DNA of 64,000 nucleotides from assembly GCF_036245865.1 (NCBI RefSeq), contig NZ_BTTW01000005.1, positions 186,001 through 250,000 on the forward strand. The letters run 5' to 3'. Below the pieces are notes generated by a model, which worked only from the letters and a program-made list of their open reading frames with translations, ran no database searches and was not told the DNA's origin. The position numbers and the translations under genes are program-made. Shown one piece after another: positions 50,331-60,369 of this stretch. Every line of letters begins with the position of its first letter. The stretch's first letter is position 1. The DNA is from Corallococcus caeni. GTDB taxonomy: Bacteria > Myxococcota > Myxococcia > Myxococcales > Myxococcaceae.

Positions 50331-51920
50331 TCAGCGTGCGGGGGTGTGAACGACTTCGATCTCACCGAGACGAGCGCGCTTGAGAAGTTTCTGGATTGCA
50401 TCGGCCGCCCTCTCCTCCGCGACATGCCATCGGATGCGGAATCCCATGCCTCGAACTTGCTCGACTTGTCGCGACGCCTGGTCGGCGAGCGCTTGTGCAC
50501 CTGTATCTTTGAACCAGGGCTTTGGCGCCAAGCCTTCCTGGAACTTGTTCGCATAGCCGGGACCTTTGGCTTCCAGTAGCACTCCGTCCCGGAACCCGTC
50601 GAACTTCACGTCGCCGACCCAGTACGCTTCGTCCGCCGAGTGCCCGGAGATCTGCTCCTGGTAGCGCCGGGCCCGCTCGGACATCGACTCCTTCGCGGGC
50701 CCCCACTTCCCTGGCTCGTCCGGAGCCGGCGCCGCGTTGGCCTTCTGGAGGAGGAGGGCCGCGCCAGGTCCTCCGCTCAGCACCGCCGCCGCGCGTCCGG
50801 CTGGCACCGCGACGCGCTCGACACTCAGCAGTCCCTCCGCGGACACCGCGAGCACGGGCACCGTGGCCTCCACGCCCGCCGCGGCTCGCGTCAACGTGCG
50901 CGTCGTCGCGGAAGCCGTTCCCCACAACATGAGGACGTTCGTGGTCAGCCGCGCTGCTTCGCGGAGCTGCTCGCCCTCAGTCATGTAGCGGAAGCGCTCC
51001 CAGTACGCGGGCGACGACGTGATGAGCGCCGCCACGCCTTCGGGGAGATGGCGCAGGCTCGCGATGCTGTCCGTGGGCTGGGACAGGAGCTGTCCCAGGC
51101 CGTGGTACAGCTCCACGAACGCGTCCTCCGCGCCGTCCAGTGAGCGGCTGAGGACGTCCGCGTCGTCGTACACCTCCGCGAGTGGGCGCCAATCCGCAGC
51201 TTGCAACCGCGCATCGACGTGTCGGAAGACACCACCCTTGCCGCTGTAGAAGCGCCCCAGCTCGAAGCTGCCCGCGCGGAACGCTCCGTCCCGCCACTGC
51301 ACGGGCCCCACCTTCTGCTGCGTGCGCCCATCCAGCGCCCAGGCCAGATACCCGTCCGGCCGCAGCACGGCCACCTGTTCCCGGACGAACCGCTCCATCC
51401 GGCGCACCAACTCCTCGCGGGACACCTCGCCGCCCTCCAGCACCTCGCGCAGCAGGAAGCCCGCCGCCATGCGGGGCGGATAGGTGCCCAACGTCACCGG
51501 CTTCTCCATCAGCCGGTTCAGCACCTCGGCCGCGTCCTCGGGAGTGAAGGGATTGCGGCGGACCGGCAGCTCCTCCAGGTCCTCCAGCCCGGCGCGCAGC
51601 AGCAGCTTCTCGAACGCGTCCACCTCCAGCAGGCCCAGCGCCACGGCCTGCCGCGTCCGCTCCTCCGAGCTCCCGATGAGCACCGTTCCCGGAGGCAGCC
51701 GCGCGGGAGCGTCATCCCCCACCGTGCCGCCTGCCCCAGCGGACACCTCCCCATGCAGCGGTGCGGGCGAAGCGCTGTGGTAGCGCGCATAGCCCTGCAA
51801 CCCCACCGGCAGGGAACGGGCGCGTCCTCCCGCGCAGCCCACCAGGCCCGCGATGAACACCAGGCCCAGCCATGCGCGCCGGAACCCTTCCCCACCGCGC
51901 GGTGCCTGAATCCCTCTCAT
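50331..51920 (-). CDS. Lipoprotein polymorphic toxin with C-terminal Tox-REase-5-like nuclease (SitA-like)
   Basis: 529 residues. The signal AWLGLVFIAGLVGC ends in a lipobox at Cys29. Residues 30-400 form a long helical region rich in Ala, Leu, Glu and Arg. The C-terminal domain (about 405-529) has a PD-(D/E)xK-type centre: D441 in VKFDGFRD and E450-x-K452 in LLEAKGP, with RARRYQEQISG before it, as in Tox-REase-5. The gene is followed by an Imm52 gene. Lipoprotein toxins with polymorphic C-termini and linked immunity genes are the hallmark of SitA/SitI cassettes, which myxobacteria exchange through outer membrane exchange (TraA/TraB). The SitA assignment is by analogy; no SitB-like gene is visible. 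Confidence 0.82.
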   Translation of the reverse strand: MRGIQAPRGGEGFRRAWLGLVFIAGLVGCAGGRARSLPVGLQGYARYHSASPAPLHGEVSAGAGGTVGDDAPARLPPGTVLIGSSEERTRQAVALGLLEVDAFEKLLLRAGLEDLEELPVRRNPFTPEDAAEVLNRLMEKPVTLGTYPPRMAAGFLLREVLEGGEVSREELVRRMERFVREQVAVLRPDGYLAWALDGRTQQKVGPVQWRDGAFRAGSFELGRFYSGKGGVFRHVDARLQAADWRPLAEVYDDADVLSRSLDGAEDAFVELYHGLGQLLSQPTDSIASLRHLPEGVAALITSSPAYWERFRYMTEGEQLREAARLTTNVLMLWGTASATTRTLTRAAAGVEATVPVLAVSAEGLLSVERVAVPAGRAAAVLSGGPGAALLLQKANAAPAPDEPGKWGPAKESMSERARRYQEQISGHSADEAYWVGDVKFDGFRDGVLLEAKGPGYANKFQEGLAPKPWFKDTGAQALADQASRQVEQVRGMGFRIRWHVAEERAADAIQKLLKRARLGEIEVVHTPAR

Positions 51921-52179
51921 GCCTGTTCCTCCTGTTGAACAGGGCTAGCAGGGAGTCCTGACATCCTTGCCGCGATGCGGTGCGAAATGACGCGGCCGGT
52001 GCGCGGGCGACCCGCTGACCCGCTGGCTGCCCCGAATGTCCGGTGTCACGCGGTTCACACAACGTGGCGCCTGGAAGCTCCCCGGGCATGGGAGGACTTC
52101 TGACCGATGTTTCACGCGCCGTCGTTTGGCCGCCCCCGGGGGTTCGGAAATCACGGCGGCGGTGGCGTAGAGTGCGGCC

Positions 52180-55100
52180 GTGCCGCGCTGCCTCACATGC
52201 GGGCGGCGTTGGGAGGGCTCTCACTCGCCGTGCCCGCCCGGCGTCTCGCCGCCCACCGCTCCGCCGTCCGATGCCTCGCTCCTCGTGCCCGACGTTCCGG
52301 GCTACCGCTGCGAGAAGGTCATCGCGCGCGGCGGCTTCGGCGTGCTCCTGGCCGCGCACCCGCGCTCCGCCGACGGCACCGAGGGGGAACGCATCGCGCT
52401 GAAGCTGGCGCGCCCCGGCATCGCGCTCGCGGAGGCGCAGCTCGCCCGCGAGGCGGAGGCCCTGCGCGCCATCGGGCCGCCCACCGTGCCCGCGCTCCAC
52501 GCCACCGGCACGCTGCCCGGTGGACAGCGCTTCGTCGCCATGGAGTACGTGCCGCTGCCCACGCTGGCGGACTGGCTGGCCCAGGTGTCCGGCCCCATGT
52601 CGCCGCAGGAGTTCGGGCCTCGCGCCAGCGCGCTCCTGGAGGCGGTGGCCGTCGTGCACGCGCACGGGCTGGTGCACTGCGACCTCAAGCCCGAGCACGT
52701 CTTCCTGGACGACGCCCACGGCCGCGCCCGCGTCTTCGACTTCGGCCTGGTGCAGCGTCCGGCCCCCGGCGCGCTCGCCGACGACGGCACGCCCGGCGAC
52801 ACGTCCTCCTTCGCCGGCACCGCCGAGTACATGGCGCCCGAGCAGTGCGCCGGCCACGCGGCCCTGGATGCGCGCACGGACGTGTACGCGCTGGGCATCA
52901 TCCTCTACGAGCTCATCACCGGCCGGCCGCCCTTCTTCGGCTCGCTCACGGAGGTGCTCCAGGCGCACCTGTCGCTGCGGCCCCCGCCCCCGTCGGAGTT
53001 CGCCCCGGTGGCGCCGCCGGTGGAGGAGGTCGTGCTGCGCTGTCTGGCCAAGGAGCCCGCGCGCCGGCCTCGCGACGCGGCCACCGTGGCCCAGGCGCTG
53101 CGCGCCGCGCTGGACCACGCGGGCCAGTCCGCGGTGCAGCCCGCGCCCCGGCTCACCCTGCTGCCGGAGGTGCGCCCCGCGCAGACGCGCCGCTCGGTGG
53201 CGGTGCTGTTCACCTCCTCGCGCGCGAACCCCGTCGCGGTGCAGAAGGCCCTGGCCGCCTACGGAGGCCACATGGCCTTCACGGACGGCGAGCGCTTCGC
53301 GGGCGTCTTCGACCCCGACGTGGGAGAGAACCCGGTGCGCCGCGCGCTGCGCGCCGCCGAGGGCCTGGCCGAGCGGGGACTCGCCCCCGCCGCGCTCGTG
53401 GACGTGGCCACGGTCACCGTGCAGCGCCGCCTCGACGGCGCGCCCCGCTACCTGGGCGCCATCTTCGCGCGCGAGGACCGCTATCCCCACGTGCCGGAGC
53501 TGCGAGGCCCCCTGCTCTCCCCCTCCGCCGCGGAGGCCGTGCCGGAGGTGCCGTGCCTGCCGGTGACAGGACGCGCCGGGCTGATGCGCCCCGCGCCCTC
53601 CGGCGCCGCGCCCCGGCCGGACGTCACCGTGCTGCAGCTGGGCAGCGCGATGCTGGTGGGCCGCGACCCGGAGCTGGAGCAGTTGCTGGAGAGCGCTCGC
53701 TCCGCGGTGTCGGACGCGGCGCCCACCATCGTCACCGTGCGCGGCGACCGGGGCCACGGCAAGAGCCACCTGTCCTCCACGCTGAGCCTGCGCCTGAGGG
53801 CCGCGCTGCCGCACGCGCGCGTCTACTCCATGCGCTCGCGCGAGCCCGTGCAGGGCGACCCGGAAGGCACGCTGCGCACGCTCTTGCGCGTGGCGCTGCA
53901 CGGCTTCGACCGCGACGACACCGACACGCAGGAGGACGGCCGCACCGCCATCCTCGACCGGCTGGGGACGCGGCTGGGCATGGAGCTGTGGCCGGGCGTG
54001 GCCGCGACGCTCGGGTGGTACGCGCCGGGCGGGCCGGAGCTGCACAGCTGGGCCGCGGCCCCGGGCGCGCTGCGCTCCCTGGCCCTGCGCGCCACGGGTG
54101 AGCTGCTGGCGGCGAGCGCCCGCGAACGGCCGCTGTGCCTCATCGTGGACGACGCGCACTTCGCGGAAGAGACGGCGCTGGACGCGCTGGAGTACGCGGC
54201 GCTCGCGGAGACCAGCGTGCCCCTGTGGGTCTGCGTGCTGGTGCGCCCGGGCTTCGAGCAGAGCCGCCCCGCGTGGGGCGCTCGCGCCGCGCGCCAGCTG
54301 GACCTGCCCCTGTCCGGCCTGTCTCCGGGTGACGCGCAGGCCCTGTGCCGCGCGCTGCTCAGGCCGGTGGAGAACGTGCCCGCGCAGGCGGTGGAGCGCA
54401 TCGTCGAGCGCGCGCAGCGCGTGCCCCTGTTCCTGGTGGAGCTGGTGCGCGGCCTCAAGCGTCAGGGGCTGGTGCGGCAGCGTTCGCCGGGCGGCAACTG
54501 GTACCTCGTCACGGACGAGCTGGACCGCGTGCCGGAGCTGCGGCTGGTGGAGTGGCTGGCGGACCGCGAGCTGGGCGCGTTGCCTCCGGCGCTCGCCGCG
54601 CATGCCCGGCTGTGCGCGCTGCTGGGCGTGACCTTCACCGCCACGGCGGCGGACGGCGTGCTGCGCGAGCTGGAGCGCGACGGGGCCGCGGCGCAGTTCC
54701 CGCTGGACGTGGGGCACGCGACGCGGCGGCTGCTGGACTCGGGGCTGCTGGTGGAGCACCGGCTGGAGGGCCTGAGCTTCCGCAACGAGTTGGTGCGCGA
54801 GGCCGTGGTCGCGGGCCTCCCCGCGGAGGAGAAGGCGCGCATCCACCGCGCCGCGTACCGCCACTACCTGAGCCCGGCGGGCGCGCAGGAGCGTCAGCGG
54901 CTGGCCCGGCTCGCGCTGCACGCGGCGGCGGCGGGCCTGCGCGACGAGGCGGCGGCGCTGACCATCGACCTGGCGGAGTCCGCGCGCGGCCGTCACGCGT
55001 TCCTCGACGCGGAGGCCATGTACACGCGCGCCCTGGAGCTCATCGAGCCCGAGGACGAGCTGCGCGGCCTCACGGCGCTGCGGGGCCGCGGCCTGATGCG

Positions 55101-56202
55101 CTACCGCATCGGCCGGTACGAGGACTCCCTCACGGACTTCGCCATCGCGCGGGAGCGGGCGCGGGGCCTGGGGGATTCGCGCGCGGAGGTGGAGCTGCTG
55201 CTCGACGAGGCGATGGCGCTCGACTGGGTGAACGACTACGCGCGCAGCGAGGCGCGGGCCCAGGAGGCGCAGCAGCTGGCGGAGACGGTGACGTCGCCCT
55301 ACGTGCAGGCGCGGCTGCTGCTGGCGCTGGGCCGCGCGCAGTTCCGCAAGGGCGAGTGGCTGGACGCGCTGATGCCGCTGGAGGCCGCGGCGGAGCGGGC
55401 GCGCAAGCTGGGCGACGCGGGCTACGAGACGCTGGTGGTGGCGCTGCTGCTCATGGCGGTCATCCTGCCGAACCTGGGCGACATCGACGGCGCCGAGCGC
55501 GTGATGGACGAGGTCATCAGCGCGTGCACGGAGCGCGGAGACCGCTTCCACCTGGGCTCGGCCATCAACAACCGCCGCAACCTGTGGGTGGCTCGCCGGG
55601 ATTTGACGCACGCGCTGAAGGACCAGGAGCGCTTCATGCAACTGGGGCGCGAGCTGGGCGTGGTGGGCTGGGAGTACTTCGCCGAGCACAACATGGGCGA
55701 GCTGTACTACCAGGCGGGCGACGTGGAGGCGGCGGCGCCGCACATCGCGCGGGCCATCGTGCTGGAGCGCCGGCATCCGGAGGTGGCGCACCGGCCGTGG
55801 GCGCTGCTGCTCCAGGCGCGGGCCATGGCGTGGACGGGCCGGCACGACCGGGCGCGAGACCTGCTGGAGCAGGTGCGGCAGACGATGGCGAACAACCGCC
55901 ACGGCGTGAACCTGAGCCCGTCGGAGGAGGTGCTGTTCTCCATGGTGGAGCTGTCCGCGCGGGACGCGACGGCGGAGGAGTGGCACGCGCTGCGCGAGCG
56001 CTCCGCCCAGGCGTCCGTGGAGCAGGAGCCGCTCGAAGTTTTGGAGATGATGGGCCTGGCGGCGTGGCGCCGGGGCGACTTCGCGGAGGCGATGCTCGCG
56101 CTCGGAGAAGCCCTGGCCCGCGCGGCGCACGTGCCGAACCTGATGGAGGACCGCATCCGCCGCTCGCTGGAGCGCGTGCGGGACCTCACGCCCGCGGCGT
56201 AG
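52180..56202 (+). CDS. PknK-like serine/threonine kinase with zinc ribbon, AAA/STAND ATPase and TPR regions
   Basis: 1340 residues from GTG 52180. It opens with a short Cys cluster (C4, C7, C18). The kinase domain (about 45-300) has GGFGVLL, IALKLARPG, VHCDLKPEH (HCD), DFGLV and TAEYMAPEQ. An ATPase module (about 485-760) has Walker A GDRGHGKSH and Walker B LCLIVDDAH, as in STAND regulators and PknK. The rest (about 780-1340) is helical TPR-like repeats that should bind partner proteins or ligands. The layout suggests a signal-integrating kinase. It stands alone, divergent from the toxin gene. Confidence 0.9.
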   Translation: MPRCLTCGRRWEGSHSPCPPGVSPPTAPPSDASLLVPDVPGYRCEKVIARGGFGVLLAAHPRSADGTEGERIALKLARPGIALAEAQLAREAEALRAIGPPTVPALHATGTLPGGQRFVAMEYVPLPTLADWLAQVSGPMSPQEFGPRASALLEAVAVVHAHGLVHCDLKPEHVFLDDAHGRARVFDFGLVQRPAPGALADDGTPGDTSSFAGTAEYMAPEQCAGHAALDARTDVYALGIILYELITGRPPFFGSLTEVLQAHLSLRPPPPSEFAPVAPPVEEVVLRCLAKEPARRPRDAATVAQALRAALDHAGQSAVQPAPRLTLLPEVRPAQTRRSVAVLFTSSRANPVAVQKALAAYGGHMAFTDGERFAGVFDPDVGENPVRRALRAAEGLAERGLAPAALVDVATVTVQRRLDGAPRYLGAIFAREDRYPHVPELRGPLLSPSAAEAVPEVPCLPVTGRAGLMRPAPSGAAPRPDVTVLQLGSAMLVGRDPELEQLLESARSAVSDAAPTIVTVRGDRGHGKSHLSSTLSLRLRAALPHARVYSMRSREPVQGDPEGTLRTLLRVALHGFDRDDTDTQEDGRTAILDRLGTRLGMELWPGVAATLGWYAPGGPELHSWAAAPGALRSLALRATGELLAASARERPLCLIVDDAHFAEETALDALEYAALAETSVPLWVCVLVRPGFEQSRPAWGARAARQLDLPLSGLSPGDAQALCRALLRPVENVPAQAVERIVERAQRVPLFLVELVRGLKRQGLVRQRSPGGNWYLVTDELDRVPELRLVEWLADRELGALPPALAAHARLCALLGVTFTATAADGVLRELERDGAAAQFPLDVGHATRRLLDSGLLVEHRLEGLSFRNELVREAVVAGLPAEEKARIHRAAYRHYLSPAGAQERQRLARLALHAAAAGLRDEAAALTIDLAESARGRHAFLDAEAMYTRALELIEPEDELRGLTALRGRGLMRYRIGRYEDSLTDFAIARERARGLGDSRAEVELLLDEAMALDWVNDYARSEARAQEAQQLAETVTSPYVQARLLLALGRAQFRKGEWLDALMPLEAAAERARKLGDAGYETLVVALLLMAVILPNLGDIDGAERVMDEVISACTERGDRFHLGSAINNRRNLWVARRDLTHALKDQERFMQLGRELGVVGWEYFAEHNMGELYYQAGDVEAAAPHIARAIVLERRHPEVAHRPWALLLQARAMAWTGRHDRARDLLEQVRQTMANNRHGVNLSPSEEVLFSMVELSARDATAEEWHALRERSAQASVEQEPLEVLEMMGLAAWRRGDFAEAMLALGEALARAAHVPNLMEDRIRRSLERVRDLTPAA

Positions 56203-56239
56203 CGCGCGCCGCGGCTCCCGTGGGCGGCGCACCGCACGA

Positions 56240-56262
56240 ACCTGTCCGACAGCCGGACAGGT
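56240..56262. terminator. Hairpin between convergent kinase and OPT transporter genes
   Basis: A perfect 9-base stem, ACCTGTCCG at 56240-56248 and CGGACAGGT at 56254-56262, with a 5-base loop, lies in the gap between convergent genes. There is no T-run. Confidence 0.55.
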
Positions 56263-56287
56263 CTCCGCGCCCGGGCCCTGGCGAGCG

Positions 56288-58105
56288 CTACGCGGATCGC
56301 GAGAGGGCCGTTGTCGCGGCGATGAGCAACCCCATCAGCGACTCACCCACCAGCGCTCCAGAGCCCAGGGAGGGCACGTGCGCATCCGTCATCTTCGGCG
56401 ACCACTTGCGCGCGAGCGCCGCCAGCCCCGCGCCCAGGCACAGCGTCACCGCGAAGTAGGCGGGCGTGATGAAGCCGATGCCCATCGCCACCGGCGACGG
56501 CAGCCACCGCGCCGCCCGGCCCTTCGCGGCCAGCGTCAGCACCGCGCCCACCGCGCAGCCCACCAGCGCGCCCCAGCCCGCGTGGGGCGGCAGGCCGGCC
56601 AGGCCCCGCACGGACACCTCCGCCACCGCCCGGAACTGCGCCGCCGCGGGCACCGGCAACACCGCCGTGCCCAGGCCGTACGCGTTCACCAACAGCAGGT
56701 AGGCCGGTACCGCCACCACCGCGCCCACCGCCACGCCCACCAGCTGCGCGGCCAGCTGCCGTGACGCCGACGCCCCCAGCAGGTGCCCCGCCTTCAAAGA
56801 CCACAGGCTCACGCCGACCTGCGCGGACGCGCCCGCCACCACCGAACCCGCCGCCACGTTGGGCGACAGCTCCCCGGGCCTCACCACGCCGAAGACGACC
56901 TGCGTGAGGTTGCCCATCTGGCTCACCGGCGACACGTCCGTCTGCCCCGCGCCTCGCGCGCAGACCGCGCACAGCGGCACCAGCAGCACGAGCGCCAGCA
57001 GCATCGACGGCACGCCCAGCCCGAACAGCACCCCGCCCAGCACCACCGCCAGCACGCACGCCACCACCGCCACGCCCACGGTCCACCCGGGCAGCCCACC
57101 CCGGCTCGCGCCCACCGAGCGCAGGTCCTTCGCCGCGCCCAGGAAGTCCCGCGCCTGCACGACCAGCGACACCACCGACGCGCCCACCATCAACCCCACG
57201 CCGGGCCACATCAGCCACGAGGACAGCGGCTCATACCCGGCGCCCGACACCACGCCCGCGTCCACGAGCCCCGGCGCGAGCACGCCCCACGCCAGCCCGG
57301 AGCCCAGCAGCATGCTCAGCGCCAGCTGCAGGCCCGTCATCATCCCCACCGCCAGCAGCATGGGGCTCATCCCCACGCCCCACGTCAGCGACTCCAGCGC
57401 GACGCCGCCCACGCGGCCCGGCAGCGCCACCATCCCCGGCAGCCACCCGCGCGAGTCGCGCATCCACGTGAGCACCATCGCCACCACGCCCGCGCCCACC
57501 AGCGTCCGGCCCCTTCCGGCGGGCGTACCCTGGGCCTCCGTGGGCGTGGCCGCGTGCAGCGTCGAAATGAGCTCCGCCGTGGCGATGCCCGTGGGGAACG
57601 GCAGGGCCTCCTGCTCCAGCAGGCGCCGCCGCAACAGTCCCGCCACCAGCACGCCCACCACGCCCAGCACCAGGCCCCAGGCCGCGATACCCCAGCCCGG
57701 CACGCCCGTGCCCAGCAGGGCCAGCGCCGGCAGCGCGCCCAGCAGCCCCGCCGACGCGGGCATCGCGCCCACCGCCGACGCGGCCGTCTGCGTGAGGTTG
57801 TTCTCCAGCGGCGTGTACGGCACGCCGCGCCTGCGCCCATAGGCCGCCAGGCCGCTGAACCCCAGCACCGTCGCGGTGATGGAGCCCGAGTCCCACCAGC
57901 CCGTCTTCATCCCCATGTAGAGGTTGGTGACGGCCAGCAGCGCGCCAATGAGCAACCCCATCCCCAGCGACCGGGCCGTCCACTCCCGGCCCTGGGAGGC
58001 CGCCGCGCCCGCGAGCCCCAGCCCGGCCGCCGTCACGGGCACCGGCGCCACCGGCCCCACCGCGACCTCGGGAGGAGCCGCGGGGTGGCCGGGGGAGGCA
58101 CTCAT
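56288..58105 (-). CDS. OPT-family oligopeptide transporter
   Basis: 605 residues from ATG 58105. About 15 hydrophobic segments span the protein. NLYMGMKTGWWDSGS matches the NLYxGxK(T)G-type motif of the OPT family, and YTPLENNLTQTAASAV is a second conserved block. It should import oligopeptides or metal chelates across the inner membrane, driven by a proton gradient. Its ATG overlaps the stop of the hybrid histidine kinase gene (TCAT on the plus strand), so the two genes are co-translated. Confidence 0.88.
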   Translation of the reverse strand: MSASPGHPAAPPEVAVGPVAPVPVTAAGLGLAGAAASQGREWTARSLGMGLLIGALLAVTNLYMGMKTGWWDSGSITATVLGFSGLAAYGRRRGVPYTPLENNLTQTAASAVGAMPASAGLLGALPALALLGTGVPGWGIAAWGLVLGVVGVLVAGLLRRRLLEQEALPFPTGIATAELISTLHAATPTEAQGTPAGRGRTLVGAGVVAMVLTWMRDSRGWLPGMVALPGRVGGVALESLTWGVGMSPMLLAVGMMTGLQLALSMLLGSGLAWGVLAPGLVDAGVVSGAGYEPLSSWLMWPGVGLMVGASVVSLVVQARDFLGAAKDLRSVGASRGGLPGWTVGVAVVACVLAVVLGGVLFGLGVPSMLLALVLLVPLCAVCARGAGQTDVSPVSQMGNLTQVVFGVVRPGELSPNVAAGSVVAGASAQVGVSLWSLKAGHLLGASASRQLAAQLVGVAVGAVVAVPAYLLLVNAYGLGTAVLPVPAAAQFRAVAEVSVRGLAGLPPHAGWGALVGCAVGAVLTLAAKGRAARWLPSPVAMGIGFITPAYFAVTLCLGAGLAALARKWSPKMTDAHVPSLGSGALVGESLMGLLIAATTALSRSA

Positions 58106-60369
58106 CGAGACGCCTCCGCCGAGCGTCCCACCAGCTCGCGCAGCTGCGTCAGGTCCAGCGGCTTGCTCAGCTTGAGGTTCGGCACGTCGCGCAGGAACGA
58201 CATCGTGCGCGGCGTGAACGCGCCGCCCGTCATGAACACCATGCGCCCCGCCTGCTCCGGCGCCGAGCGCCCCAGCTCGAAGTACAGGTCCATGCCCGTC
58301 ATCCCCGGCATCATCACGTCGCAGAGGATGAGGTCGAAGCGGCTGCCTTCGGTCACCAGCCGCAGCGCCGCCTGCGCGCTGTTCGCCGTGGACACCTCGT
58401 GCTCCGTCGCCAGCGAGCGCTGCAGCGCCACCGTCACGTTGGGCTCGTCATCCACCACCAGGATGCGCGCCCGCGCCCCCGCCGGCGCCGCCGCCGACAG
58501 CCGCGGGTAGAGGTCCGGCTCGTGCGCCGCCGACCGCAGCACCACGCGGAAGGTGCTGCCCTGGCCCGGCGTGCTCTCCGCGTGGATGGAGCCGCCCATG
58601 GACTCCACGATGCCGTGGCAGATGGACAGCCCCAGCCCCGTGCCCACGCCCACCGCCTTCGTGGTGAAGAACGGATCGAAGATGCGCCCCAGCACCTCCG
58701 GCGTCATGCCCACGCCGGTGTCGCGCACCTCCACCACCACCTTGCCCGGCTCGCCCGGACGGATGATGGCGCGGATCTCATGCTCCGTGACGGAGGACGG
58801 ATCCTCCGGGATGGCCTGCGCCGCGTTGAGCAGCAGGTTGAGGAACACCTGGCACAGCCGCGCCTCGCTGGCCTCCACCGCGGGGACGGGCTCGAACTCC
58901 GTCACCAGCCGCGCGCGGTGGCGGATGACGTTGTCCGCCATCTTGCACGCCAGCTCCACGGAGCGGCGCACGTCCACCGGCATGGGACGCGACTCCTGCT
59001 CGCCGCGCGCGAAGACCTTCAGGTCCCGCACGATGGTCGCGATGCGCTCCGCGCCCTCGGTCGTCTCGCGCACCAGTTGCTGGATGGAGGCCACCGGCTG
59101 AGACGGGGCGCCCTGGGCCTCCAGCTTCTCCAGCCCCTCGCGGATGAGGTGCAGGTTCACCAGCATGTACGCCAGCGGGTTGTTGATTTCGTGCGCCACG
59201 CCCGCGCCCAGCGTGCCCACGCTGGCCAGCCGGTCCGCCACCACCAGCCGCGCCTGGAGCTGCCGGCGCTCGCTCAGGTCGCGGTGCACCATGATGTTCG
59301 CGATGACGCGCCCTTCCGCGTCGCGCAGCGGCACCACCACGGACTCGCAGACGCACGCCATGCCGTCCGCGCGGCGGAACTCCAGCTCCCCGCTCCAGCG
59401 CCCGTGCACCTCCAGCGCGGTGAGGATGGCGGCCGTCAGCCGGTCCGGCTCACCCGGGTGCAGCACGCTGAAGAGCGTCTGCCCCATGGCCTCCTTGCGG
59501 CTTCGGCCGAACATCCGCTCCGCGCTGGTGTTCCAGTCGATGACACCGCCCGCCAGGTCCGTGATGACGACGCCGTCGGAGATGCTCTCGAAGATGAGCG
59601 CCTGGCGGTGCAGCTCCTGCTCCGCCTGCTTGCGCGCGGTGATGTCCATCACCGTGCCCGTCACCCGCGCGGGCTGCCCGGATGCGTCCAGCAGCACGTC
59701 GCCCTTGCATGAAATCCAGCGGAAGCCGCTGCCCGGGGGCTCGATTCGGTACTCCACGTCCACCTGCGAGCGCTGCTGGAGCGCCGTGGCCAGCCCCGCG
59801 CGAAGCCGGGGCAGGTCCGCCGGGTGCACGACCTCCTCCAGGTCCATGGCGCGGCCGGACAGCTTGCCCACGGCCAGGCCCAGGAGCCGGTCCACGTGCT
59901 CGCTCCACGTCACCTGCCCGCTCTTCGCGTTCCAGTCCCAGATGCCCACGCGCGCGGCGGACAGCGCTTGCCGCAGCTGCTCCTCGCGCTGCTCCAGCAC
60001 CTCGCGCCGGGAGAAGCGGAACACCGTCACCGTGCCCACCTGGAGCCGGTCGCCCTCCTGCAGCTCCGCGGTGGACACCGGCAGCCCGTTGAGGAAGGTG
60101 CCGTTGGTGGACTCCAGGTCGGTGACGAGGCACGAGCCGTCCGGCTTGCGCAGGATGCGCGCGTGCTTGCGCGACACCCCGTGGTCGTCGATGCGCACCT
60201 CCGCCTCCGAGCCGCGCCCGATGACGTGCTCGCCCGGCTCCAGCCGGTACGCCTTGCCGATGGCCGCCGGCGTGGTGGTGCTGATGAGGATGAGGCACGC
60301 CCCGGTCGAGGACGGGGCCGTCATCGACTGGCCCGCGCAGGTCGTGAGCTCGTCCACCAACGTCATCAT
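58102..60369 (-). CDS. FHA-PAS-PAS hybrid histidine kinase with C-terminal receiver domain
   Basis: 755 residues from ATG 60369 (a second ATG follows at 60366); open frame upstream to 60624 lacks support. The FHA domain (about 25-115) has GRGSEAEVRI, SRKHARI and STNGTFLNG. Two PAS domains follow (about 130-250 with WDWNAKSG; 255-375 with ISDGVVITDLAGG). HisKA carries VAHEINNPLAYM, the phosphorylated His. The HATPase has FLNLLLNAAQ, DTGVGM and GTGLGLSICHG. The last 120 residues are a receiver with ILVVDDEPN, LILCDVMMPG and KLSKPLDL. No transmembrane helix, so it senses inside the cell. It overlaps the OPT transporter gene by four bases. Confidence 0.9.
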   Translation of the reverse strand: MMTLVDELTTCAGQSMTAPSSTGACLILISTTTPAAIGKAYRLEPGEHVIGRGSEAEVRIDDHGVSRKHARILRKPDGSCLVTDLESTNGTFLNGLPVSTAELQEGDRLQVGTVTVFRFSRREVLEQREEQLRQALSAARVGIWDWNAKSGQVTWSEHVDRLLGLAVGKLSGRAMDLEEVVHPADLPRLRAGLATALQQRSQVDVEYRIEPPGSGFRWISCKGDVLLDASGQPARVTGTVMDITARKQAEQELHRQALIFESISDGVVITDLAGGVIDWNTSAERMFGRSRKEAMGQTLFSVLHPGEPDRLTAAILTALEVHGRWSGELEFRRADGMACVCESVVVPLRDAEGRVIANIMVHRDLSERRQLQARLVVADRLASVGTLGAGVAHEINNPLAYMLVNLHLIREGLEKLEAQGAPSQPVASIQQLVRETTEGAERIATIVRDLKVFARGEQESRPMPVDVRRSVELACKMADNVIRHRARLVTEFEPVPAVEASEARLCQVFLNLLLNAAQAIPEDPSSVTEHEIRAIIRPGEPGKVVVEVRDTGVGMTPEVLGRIFDPFFTTKAVGVGTGLGLSICHGIVESMGGSIHAESTPGQGSTFRVVLRSAAHEPDLYPRLSAAAPAGARARILVVDDEPNVTVALQRSLATEHEVSTANSAQAALRLVTEGSRFDLILCDVMMPGMTGMDLYFELGRSAPEQAGRMVFMTGGAFTPRTMSFLRDVPNLKLSKPLDLTQLRELVGRSAEASR

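Noticed and set aside
51712..56232. 1506-residue open frame opposite the PknK-like kinase
   Set aside because: It shadows a well-supported kinase/ATPase gene, and its sequence is Arg/His rich without known motifs.
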